From the NCBI RefSeq assembly GCF_000422825.1, contig NZ_KE383928.1:310001-374000 (forward strand): a stretch of 64,000 nt of DNA, given 5' to 3'. Made by a program: the position numbers and the translations under genes. Origin of the DNA: Nocardioides insulae DSM 17944. GTDB lineage: Bacteria; Actinomycetota; Actinomycetes; Propionibacteriales; Nocardioidaceae. Each line of letters starts with the position of its first letter. The stretch's first letter is position 1. This document shows, piece by piece, positions 36,521 through 45,829 of the stretch. The notes beneath the pieces are model-generated. The model saw only the letters and a program-made list of their open reading frames with translations, ran no database searches and had not been told where the DNA came from.

Positions 36521-37447
36521 ATGATCGTGCGTGCCGAGTTCGACAAGCTGCCCACGACCCTGCTCGACGAACTGCGCCAGACCGGACTGGACGTCGGGGA
36601 GCTCTACGACCTCGTCGAGACCGCGATAGACGAGGAGCTCCCCGAGCTCGTCCCCGGCGGGATGCCGAGCGAGGACGTCACCTCGACCGCGACCATCGCC
36701 CCCGACGCCCGCGGCATCGGCGACTTCGCCGTACGCGAGGACGGCGTCGTGTGCGGCCTCGGCGTGGCCGCGATGGTCTTCCACTACGTCATGGGTGACA
36801 CGGTCGAGATCCTCGACCGGGTCCCCGACGGCACCCGGGTCAGGGCCGGGGACGTCGTGATGCGGGTCGCCGGGCCGACCCGCGGCCTGCTCACCGCCGA
36901 GCGCACCGCCCTCAACCTGGCCAGCCACCTCTCCGGGGTCGCCAGCGCGACCGCAGCCTGGGCCGACGCCCTGGAGGGCACCGGCGCCAAGGTGCTCGAC
37001 ACCCGCAAGACGCTGCCCTCCTTCCGTCGCCTGCAGAAGTACGCCGTGCGCACCGGCGGCGGGGTCAACCACCGCAACTCGCTGGCGGACATGGCCCTGA
37101 TCAAGGACAACCACGTCCTCGCCGCCGGGGGAGTGGTCGCCGCCTACGAGGCCGTGCGGTCGGCGTACCCCGAGGTGCCGGTCGAGGTCGAGGTCGACTC
37201 GCTCGATGACCTGCGGGCGCTGCTCGAGGTCGGCTGCGGACGGGTGCTGCTGGACAACATGCCCCCCGAGCAGCTGCGCGAGGCGGTCGCGATCACCGGC
37301 GGCAGGGCCGTCCTGGAGGCCTCCGGCGGGCTCACCGTCGAGCGGGCGCGTGAGGTCGCGGAGACGGGCGTCGACTTCATCTCCGTCGGCGCGCTGACCC
37401 ATTCGGTCAAGGTGTTCGACATCGGCTTCGACCTGTCCGAAGGTTGA
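36521..37447 (+). CDS. nadC: Nicotinate-nucleotide pyrophosphorylase (quinolinate phosphoribosyltransferase)
   Basis: Converts quinolinate and PRPP to nicotinate mononucleotide. 308 aa. The signature DTRKTLPSFRRLQKYAVRTG with GGGVNHR, then IKDNHV, VEVEVDSLDD and LEASGGL are all present. GGAGGAAAC stands 4 bases before the ATG at 36521. An acidic N-terminal extension (about residues 15-50) precedes the catalytic core. Coupled with nadB. Confidence 0.95.
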   Translation: MIVRAEFDKLPTTLLDELRQTGLDVGELYDLVETAIDEELPELVPGGMPSEDVTSTATIAPDARGIGDFAVREDGVVCGLGVAAMVFHYVMGDTVEILDRVPDGTRVRAGDVVMRVAGPTRGLLTAERTALNLASHLSGVASATAAWADALEGTGAKVLDTRKTLPSFRRLQKYAVRTGGGVNHRNSLADMALIKDNHVLAAGGVVAAYEAVRSAYPEVPVEVEVDSLDDLRALLEVGCGRVLLDNMPPEQLREAVAITGGRAVLEASGGLTVERAREVAETGVDFISVGALTHSVKVFDIGFDLSEG

Positions 37448-37500
37448 GCCGGGGGCCGACCTGGTTTCGCGCCCACGGAGGACTGGCCTGAGGAGAGATC

Positions 37501-38274
37501 GTGCCCCTGCTCGCAGCTGACATCGGCAACAGCCACACCATCATGGGTCTTCTGGTCGACGGCGAGGTGATCGCGGACTGGCGGGTGGCCACCGACGAGC
37601 GTCGTACCGCCGACGACTGGCTGGTGCTCCTCCGCGGCCTGCTGGAGGACCGGCTCGACGACGTGGACGGGTTGGTGGTCTGCGCAACGGTGCCGGCGGC
37701 GCTGCACGAGTGGCGGGAGATGCTGGCTCGCCACTTCGGCGACGTACCGCACGTCGTGGTCGAGCCGGGGGTGCGCACCGGCATGGCGATGCAGATGGAC
37801 AACCCGCGGGAGGTCGGCACCGACCGGATCGCCAACGCCCTCGCGGCCTCCCGCAAGCACGGTGGCCCGGCGGTGGTGGTCGACTTCGGCGGCACGGCCA
37901 CCACCTTCGACGTGATCTCGGCCGACGGGCAGTACGTCGGCGGCGCGATCGCGCCCGGCATGCTGGTCTCCCTCGAGGGGCTCGGCCGGCGCGGCGCCCA
38001 ACTCCGCAAGGTCGAGCTCCTGCGGCCCCGATCGGTGATCGCCCGCAACACGGTCGAGGCGGTGCAGTCCGCGATGACCTTCGGCGTGGCCGCCCAGGTG
38101 GAGGGCATGGTGGCCCGGATGATTGATGAATTGCGAGTGCCCGCCGACGACGTCGAAGTCATCGCCACCGGATATCTGGCCGATGTCGTGGTGGACGAAT
38201 GTCGATGCTTCACCGTTCGTGATAGATGGCTCACACTCAATGGCCTCGAAATGATCTTCGAGCGCAACAGTTGA
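37501..38274 (+). CDS. coaX: Type III pantothenate kinase
   Basis: Phosphorylates pantothenate, the product of PanC, as the first step of CoA synthesis. 257 aa ASKHA-fold enzyme: LLAADIGNSHTIMGLL is the phosphate-1 motif, GTDRIANALAA and VVVDFGGTATTFDVI follow, and GGAIAPGM closes the site. GTG start with TGAGGAGAG 6 bases upstream. In mycobacteria coaX follows panD directly; here block C and nadB-nadC lie between. Base composition becomes noticeably more AT-rich in its last 150 bases. Confidence 0.95.
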   Translation: MPLLAADIGNSHTIMGLLVDGEVIADWRVATDERRTADDWLVLLRGLLEDRLDDVDGLVVCATVPAALHEWREMLARHFGDVPHVVVEPGVRTGMAMQMDNPREVGTDRIANALAASRKHGGPAVVVDFGGTATTFDVISADGQYVGGAIAPGMLVSLEGLGRRGAQLRKVELLRPRSVIARNTVEAVQSAMTFGVAAQVEGMVARMIDELRVPADDVEVIATGYLADVVVDECRCFTVRDRWLTLNGLEMIFERNS

Positions 38275-38315
38275 GGTGAATTGAGGAATATCGACCAATT
38301 GCCCGCGCAATGCCA

Positions 38316-38346
38316 TAGACATATGCGTGGTGCGACGTGTCATGAT
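38316..38346 (+). promoter_or_regulatory. Possible lsr2 promoter in an AT-rich region
   Basis: TAGACA (38316-38321) and CATGAT (38341-38346) are separated by 19 bases. The whole 38275-38406 gap is clearly AT-richer than the surroundings, as expected where Lsr2 binds and represses its own gene. Spacing is long, so the exact boxes are tentative. Confidence 0.35.
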
Positions 38347-38406
38347 TCGTGAGCCGGTGTCCACACCCAGACGTCGGCGAATGGCAATCCGATAGGAAGG
38401 CAAATC

Positions 38407-38736
38407 ATGGCGCAGAAAGTGCACATCGTGCTCGAGGACGATCTCGACGGATCTGAAGCGACAGAAACCATCACATTCGCTCTCGACGGGGCCTCCTACG
38501 AGATCGACCTCAACGACGAGAACGCCGCCAAGCTCCGTGACGCCTTCGCCGTCTATGCCGGGCACGCCCGCAAGATCACCGCAGGTGGCCGCCGAGCCGG
38601 CCGCCGGGGTGCGGCGCCCGCCGGTGGCCCGAGCCCCAAGGACATCAGGGCCTGGGCCCGTGAGGCGGGCTACACGGTGCCCGACCGCGGCCGGATCCCG
38701 GCCGAGGTGCGCTCGGCCTACGACGCCGCCCACTGA
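38407..38736 (+). CDS. lsr2: Lsr2 nucleoid-associated protein (H-NS-like silencer)
   Basis: 109 aa. The N-terminal dimerisation domain MAQKVHIVLEDDLDGSEA with the TITFALDGASYEIDL strands leads through a basic Ala/Gly linker to the C-terminal DNA-binding domain, IRAWAREAGYTVPDRGRIPAEV. The RGR loop inserts into the minor groove of AT-rich DNA. It silences horizontally acquired genes and shapes the nucleoid. AGGAAGG precedes the ATG by 6 bases. The lsr2-clpC order is the actinobacterial norm. Confidence 0.96.
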   Translation: MAQKVHIVLEDDLDGSEATETITFALDGASYEIDLNDENAAKLRDAFAVYAGHARKITAGGRRAGRRGAAPAGGPSPKDIRAWAREAGYTVPDRGRIPAEVRSAYDAAH

Positions 38737-38847
38737 ATCACACACCCGGGTCGGTCTCGCGGGCGCCGGCCCGGGCTCGATGAACTCGGCCGACGCGCAC
38801 GGATCCCACCGGCCGTGTCCTCATCGGCGGAGCGCCGGCGGCATCCG

Positions 38848-38865
38848 TGTTCGCTCTCAGCGGAC
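38848..38865 (+). promoter_or_regulatory. ClgR-like operator upstream of clpC
   Basis: A near palindrome, GTTCGCT-CTC-AGCGGAC. It contains CGCT-N3-AGCG and agrees with most positions of the ClgR consensus known from Corynebacterium and Streptomyces. It sits about 30 bases upstream of a -10-like TAGGCT at 38893-38898, a suitable place for an activator. Confidence 0.45.
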
Positions 38866-38892
38866 CGGGCTGGGTCCTGATCCGGGAACGCG

Positions 38893-38898
38893 TAGGCT
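38893..38898 (+). promoter_or_regulatory. Probable clpC -10 box
   Basis: TAGGCT lies 78 bases before the ATG at 38977 and downstream of the ClgR-like operator. It implies a 5' leader of about 70 bases. Confidence 0.4.
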
Positions 38899-38976
38899 GT
38901 TCGCGGGGTTATCTCTCACAGAACGCCCTGACTTATGTCGCCGAGGGCGGCACCCCAAGCACGAGGAGCGATGCGC

Positions 38977-41535
<2,559 letters not shown>

Positions 41536-41558
41536 CCCGCACCGGTCCGCCTGAGAAC

Positions 41559-41593
41559 ACGCCCCGGTCCCTCCTCGTGAGGGGCCGGGGCGT
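41559..41593 (+). terminator. clpC terminator
   Basis: A 15-bp stem (ACGCCCCGGTCCCTC with GAGGGGCCGGGGCGT, one G-T pair) and a 5-base loop, starting 23 bases after the clpC stop. Confidence 0.75.
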
Positions 41594-41614
41594 CGTTCGT
41601 CCGCGCCCACGAGA

Positions 41615-41647
41615 CGGGATCGAGGCGGGATCGAGGCGGGATCGAGA
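41615..41647 (+). repeat. Three tandem 11-bp repeats
   Basis: CGGGATCGAGG occurs three times in a row; the last copy ends in A. They sit in the gap between the clpC terminator and the CMD-family gene. No function is apparent. Confidence 0.75.
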
Positions 41648-41754
41648 CGGGTTGACCGTGACCGGTTCGTCGAGCCGATTGCGGGCGGGGACCTCGCTCG
41701 GCCGGCCCCGAGAGCGTGCTGGTGGGCCGACCGGGAAAGTAGGACACTGGTCGG

Positions 41755-42357
41755 ATGCTGATCGAGGTCGCCCCTGAGGCGGAGGCATCCGCAGCGCTGG
41801 CCGAGTACTACCGGACCCAGCGTGAGCGGTGGGGGTTCCTGCCGAACTACGCCGCGGCGTTCGCCCCTCGCCCGGCGGTCGCCACCGCCTGGGCCCGGAT
41901 GGGCGCGGCCGTCGTCGTGCACATGGACCGGCGACGCTACGAGTTGGCGAGCATCGCCGCGGCTCGCGCCCTGGGCAGCACCTACTGCACGATCGCGCAC
42001 GCCACCTTCCTGCGCGATCTCTGCCACGACGAGGCCACCTTGGAGGCCTTGATCGCCGATCCGAGCGGGGGTCGTCTGGGCGAGGAGGATCGCGCGGTCT
42101 TCGAGTTCGCCACGAAGGTGGCGGTCGACGCCACGTCGGTCGACCGGGCCGACATAGAGGGTCTACGCGCGGTCGGCCTGAGCGACACCGACATCGCCGA
42201 CGTCGTCTATGCCGTCGCGGCCCGCGCGTTCTTCACCCGAGTCCTCGACGGACTCGGAGCCCTGACGGACCTCGAGACCGCCGCGACCTTCGACGACCGG
42301 GCTTTGGCCACCATGATCGTGGGCCGCCCCGTCGGGCCGGCCAAGACCGAGTCCTAG
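41755..42357 (+). CDS. Carboxymuconolactone decarboxylase (AhpD-like) family protein
   Basis: 200 aa all-helical protein. The active-site helix reads LGSTYCTIAHATFLRDL: it keeps one Cys and the following His but lacks the CxxC pair of true AhpD, as in the peroxidase-related CMD subgroup. The upstream ERWGFLPNYAAAFAPRP matches the conserved GxxPN entry of that subgroup. It may be a peroxidase-like or redox protein; the single Cys argues against a lipoyl-linked AhpD. A TAGGAC box lies 9 bases before the ATG. Its TAG stop lies in a palindrome shared with the gene opposite. Confidence 0.75.
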   Translation: MLIEVAPEAEASAALAEYYRTQRERWGFLPNYAAAFAPRPAVATAWARMGAAVVVHMDRRRYELASIAAARALGSTYCTIAHATFLRDLCHDEATLEALIADPSGGRLGEEDRAVFEFATKVAVDATSVDRADIEGLRAVGLSDTDIADVVYAVAARAFFTRVLDGLGALTDLETAATFDDRALATMIVGRPVGPAKTES

Positions 42358-42406
42358 ACGGAGGACGTGACCGGCTCGACGAAAACGGTCACGTCGTGCC
42401 GTCTAG
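42354..42406. terminator. Bidirectional terminator palindrome containing both stop codons
   Basis: CTAGACGG (42354-42361) pairs with CCGTCTAG (42399-42406), and inside it GACGTGACC (42364-42372) pairs with GGTCACGTC (42387-42395). The loop is 14 bases. The TAG stops of the converging genes are inside the outer stem, one on each strand. Confidence 0.7.
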
Positions 42407-43251
42407 CGGTGAGTCCTGGAGGCTCCCGAGGCACCGGTGGAACCACGGCTGCGCGGTGGGAGGGGGATGAACATCGAGGTGCGCGCGGCGTATTCGGCGT
42501 ACCCGGGCCGCCGCATCATGGACCGCTCCAGCAGGCGCGCACCGGTGGCGAAGGCGAGGAAGTAGGTCATCGCGACCGGTCCCAGGAGGGTGCCCAGCCC
42601 CAGCTGCCAACCGCTCGCCAGACCGGCGCTGAGCCATAGGCCCCACCACACGCAGGCATCTCCGAAGTAGTTGGGGTGGCGGGAGTAGCGCCACAGCCCG
42701 GTGTCGAGCACCTTCGGACGCTCGTCCCTGGGTCGCCGACGGTACGCCGCCAGCTGGGCGTCGCCGACCGCCTCGAAGAGGAGACCGACCCCCCAGATCA
42801 ACGCGCCCGCCAGGACGACCGGCCACCACGCCACCTCGACCACCGCGCCGAGCGTGACCGGCAGCGCGATGAACCAGGCCGCCACGCCTTGGACCGCGAA
42901 GACCTCGCGCACCGCGACCCCGAGTCCGACCTCGGCGAGCGTTCCGCCGAGCATCTCCTCGTAGCGGGGATCCTCCCCGGCGCCCTGCGCGCGGCGGCGG
43001 ATGTGCCAGGCCAGGCGGAGGCCCCAGACGGCCACCAGGACCGCGACCAGCCAGGAACGCCACAGCGTCCCGGCGCCGAGGACGGTGGCGACCACTGCTG
43101 CGGCGAGTGCCATCAGCACGAGCACGAGTCCCCAGGCGACGTCGACGACCGCGACCCGATCCCGGGTGCGGGCCACCAGGGCCGTCACGGTCATGACGAC
43201 CAGGGCGACGCCCGCGGTGGCACCGGCCACCACGAGCAGGTCGATCACCAT
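42403..43251 (-). CDS. DUF1295 membrane protein (steroid 5-alpha-reductase-like)
   Basis: 282 aa with about six membrane helices. The C-terminal part has YSRHPNYFGDACVWWGLWL and ERSMMRRPGYAEYAARTSMFIPL, typical of the DUF1295/ICMT-like group that binds NADPH or a lipid. It corresponds by position to Rv0446c of the M. tuberculosis sigK locus. The start overlaps the preceding synthase gene by 7 bases, making it the last gene of the operon. A role in modifying or reducing the methylated or unsaturated acyl chains made by the two synthases before it is an inference. Confidence 0.8.
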   Translation of the reverse strand: MVIDLLVVAGATAGVALVVMTVTALVARTRDRVAVVDVAWGLVLVLMALAAAVVATVLGAGTLWRSWLVAVLVAVWGLRLAWHIRRRAQGAGEDPRYEEMLGGTLAEVGLGVAVREVFAVQGVAAWFIALPVTLGAVVEVAWWPVVLAGALIWGVGLLFEAVGDAQLAAYRRRPRDERPKVLDTGLWRYSRHPNYFGDACVWWGLWLSAGLASGWQLGLGTLLGPVAMTYFLAFATGARLLERSMMRRPGYAEYAARTSMFIPLPPRSRGSTGASGASRTHR

Positions 43252-44534
43252 GCGCGCACTGCCGGCAGGTGATGGTCGGCGCCGGGACGCACCATCAGGA
43301 TCTGATCGACCCCCATCCGGCCATCGCGGAACGCAAGCGCGCCACCGACCAGGTAGAGCCGCCACACCCGCATCATCTCCTCGCCGACCAGGTCGGTCAG
43401 CCGGTCGCGGTTCTCCTCCAAGCGGGCCCTCCAGCCCGCGACGGTCAGCACGTAGTGCTCACGCAGGGCGTGCACGTCCCGGAGTTCCAGCCCGGCTCCC
43501 TCGAGCAGCGCGACGGTCTGGCCGACCGGGCGCATGTGCATGTCGGGCGCGATGAAGGACTCGATGAACGGCCCGCCCCCGGGCCACTTCCCGGAGCGCG
43601 ACATCTGCTGCACCAGCACCCGCCCGCCGGGACGGACCGCGTCGCGCAGGACGGCCGCGTAAGTCGGGTAGTTGCGGCGTCCGACATGCTCGCCCATCTC
43701 CAGCGAGGCGACCGCGTCGTACTCCTCCCCGGGGGACGGTACGGCGTCGCGGTAGTCGCACAGCCGGAACTCGGCCCGGTCGCCGAGCCCCCGCTGCCGG
43801 GCCGTCCGCTCGGCGTAGGCCTGCTGCTCGGCGGAGATCGTGACGCCGACGACGTGCGCACCGAAGTGCTCGGCCGCGTGCAGGGCCAACGCGCCCCAGC
43901 CGGAGCCGACGTCGAGGAGTCGACCGCCGGGACTGAGCCCCAGCTTGCGGCACACCAGGCTGAGCTTGGCCTGCTGGGCCTCCGCCAGCCCCACCGACGG
44001 GCGGACGTGGTAGCCGCACGAGTAGGTCATCGCCGGGTCGAGGATCAGCCGGTAGAACTCGGCCGGGATGTCGTAGTGGTGACCGATCGCCTGCCGATCG
44101 CGGGACCTGGTGTGCAGCCGGCCGCGTACCCGGGCCTGCGTGGCCGGTACGGCGGGCGGGCGGCCGAGGAGGTCGAGCCCGGCGGCGGTCCGTAGCGCGC
44201 CGGTGAGCGCGCTCAACGAAGGCCGTCCGGCACGCAGTCCGCGCTCCCGGGCCACGGCGAAGGCGTGCGTGAGAGCCGATTCGAGGTCGCCCGGTACGTC
44301 GATCTCCCCGGTCACGTAGGCCTGGGCCGCGCCCAGCTCCCCGGGGTGCCAGAGCAACCGGCGGAGCGCGTCCGGCGACCGTAGCTCCACGGTGGGAGCT
44401 CCGGTGGGCCCGGCCTCCGAGCCGTCCCAGGCGACGAGCCGCACCGGGAGTTCGCCCCCGACGAATGGTGTCAGCGCCTCGCCGAGCCGGGCGGCGATGC
44501 CGTTCTCGGGTGTGGTGGTGCGGAGCGCGGTCAT
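43245..44534 (-). CDS. Cyclopropane-fatty-acyl-phospholipid synthase family protein (copy with the bicarbonate Cys)
   Basis: 429 aa SAM-dependent enzyme acting on unsaturated acyl chains of membrane lipids. The N-terminal lipid-binding domain is followed by HYDIPAEFYRLILDPAMTYSCGYH. The Cys in YSCGY matches the conserved bicarbonate-site Cys of E. coli CFA synthase. Motif I is LLDVGSGWGALALHAAEHFG, and EMGEHVGRRNYPTY holds the conserved Glu and His/Tyr region. It overlaps the other synthase by 4 bases. It could make cyclopropane or 10-methyl fatty acids. Confidence 0.85.
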   Translation of the reverse strand: MTALRTTTPENGIAARLGEALTPFVGGELPVRLVAWDGSEAGPTGAPTVELRSPDALRRLLWHPGELGAAQAYVTGEIDVPGDLESALTHAFAVARERGLRAGRPSLSALTGALRTAAGLDLLGRPPAVPATQARVRGRLHTRSRDRQAIGHHYDIPAEFYRLILDPAMTYSCGYHVRPSVGLAEAQQAKLSLVCRKLGLSPGGRLLDVGSGWGALALHAAEHFGAHVVGVTISAEQQAYAERTARQRGLGDRAEFRLCDYRDAVPSPGEEYDAVASLEMGEHVGRRNYPTYAAVLRDAVRPGGRVLVQQMSRSGKWPGGGPFIESFIAPDMHMRPVGQTVALLEGAGLELRDVHALREHYVLTVAGWRARLEENRDRLTDLVGEEMMRVWRLYLVGGALAFRDGRMGVDQILMVRPGADHHLPAVRAW

Positions 44535-45829
44535 CGGTCCTCCCGGGCGAGGGTCAGCTGATGGTCGTCGAGGTAGCCGGCCGCGAAGCCGGCCCTGCTG
44601 TACTGCAGGTAGAAGTGCCAAAGCCGGCAGAACGTCTCGTCGAAGCCCAGGGCGAGCACGTCCTCGCGCGCGGCCCCGAAGGCCTGGTCCCACAGCTCCA
44701 GGGTCCGGGTGTAGTGCGGACCGATCGCCAGGTCGTCCACGACGCGCAGCGAGCTGTGTGCGGCCGCGGTCTCGCTGATCGCCCGGACCGAGGGTAGGGA
44801 GCCGCCGGGGAAGACGTACTTGGTGATGAAGGTATGGGTGTTCCTGGTGGCGAGCATCCGCTCGTGGGGCAGCGTGATCGCCTGGATCGCGATCCGGCCC
44901 TGGGGTGCCAGGACGTGGTCGAGGGTGCGGAAGTACGTCGGCCAGTACGCCCGGCCGACCGCCTCGACCATCTCGACCGACACGACGGCGTCGTACGCCG
45001 CCCTTGCGCCGGGATCCTCGAGCAGCGCGCGGTAGTCGCAGAGCCGGACGTCGATCCGATCGTCGAGCCGCGCGGATGCGATCCGGGAGCGGGCGAGCCG
45101 GGCCTGCTCGGCCGAGAGGGTGATGGTGTCGACCCGCGCGCCCCGGGCCGCGGCGCGGATCGCGAGCTCGCCCCAGCCGGTGCCGATCTCCAGCAGCCGG
45201 GTGCCGGGGCCCACCCCGGCCCGGTCGAGGAGGCGGTCGATCTTCCGGTGCTGCGCGCCTTCCAGATCTGCTGCGGTGGCCTGGGCCGGAGGTCCCTCGA
45301 AGAGGGCGGCGGAGTAGGAGAGGGACGGGTCGAGGAAGAGGCCGAAGAGTTCGTTGGACAGGTCGTAGTGGTGTGCGACGTTGGTGCGGGTGTTGCGCCG
45401 GCTGCCTCGGTCGGACTCGGGCCGGGCGGTCACCACCAGCCGGCGGAGCCGTTGCAGGGGAGCGGGCACCAGCCCGGTCAGGTCGGCGGCGAGCACGGCC
45501 AGGAAGTCGCCGAGCGCTTCTGGCGGGGCACCGGGCCCCTCGTCCCAGGCACCGGTGAGGTAGGACTCCCCGAGGCCGATCAGTTGATCGCGGGCGAGCC
45601 GCGCGTAGAACTCGTCGGGGCGGCGTACCTCGATCGCAGGGCCGCCGCGGCCGAGCACCTCGGCGGGGGTGCGGTCGCCAGCCGCGACGTGGACCTGGAC
45701 GTCGAGACGCTGGATCGCGGACCGGAAGAGCCGGCGTGCGATCGCCGCGCCCGGGCCTCCGGGACGGGTCGGGCGCAGATCGGGCCAGGCCCGCAGCGCG
45801 GGCCGGGTCGCGGTGTCCGGTGTGCTCAT
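44531..45829 (-). CDS. Cyclopropane/methyl-branched fatty acid synthase family protein (UfaA1-like copy)
   Basis: 432 aa. HHYDLSNELFGLFLDPSLSYSAALF aligns with the CFA synthase entry region, but the bicarbonate Cys is replaced (YSAAL). Motif I is LLEIGTGWGELAIRAAARG, and VEMVEAVGRAYWPTYF and THTFITKYVFPGG follow. The Cys-less form resembles the mycobacterial UfaA1 (Rv0447c) group found in the sigK operon. Both ends overlap neighbours by 4 bases. A methyl-branching rather than cyclopropanating role is possible; the sequence alone cannot tell. Confidence 0.82.
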   Translation of the reverse strand: MSTPDTATRPALRAWPDLRPTRPGGPGAAIARRLFRSAIQRLDVQVHVAAGDRTPAEVLGRGGPAIEVRRPDEFYARLARDQLIGLGESYLTGAWDEGPGAPPEALGDFLAVLAADLTGLVPAPLQRLRRLVVTARPESDRGSRRNTRTNVAHHYDLSNELFGLFLDPSLSYSAALFEGPPAQATAADLEGAQHRKIDRLLDRAGVGPGTRLLEIGTGWGELAIRAAARGARVDTITLSAEQARLARSRIASARLDDRIDVRLCDYRALLEDPGARAAYDAVVSVEMVEAVGRAYWPTYFRTLDHVLAPQGRIAIQAITLPHERMLATRNTHTFITKYVFPGGSLPSVRAISETAAAHSSLRVVDDLAIGPHYTRTLELWDQAFGAAREDVLALGFDETFCRLWHFYLQYSRAGFAAGYLDDHQLTLAREDR

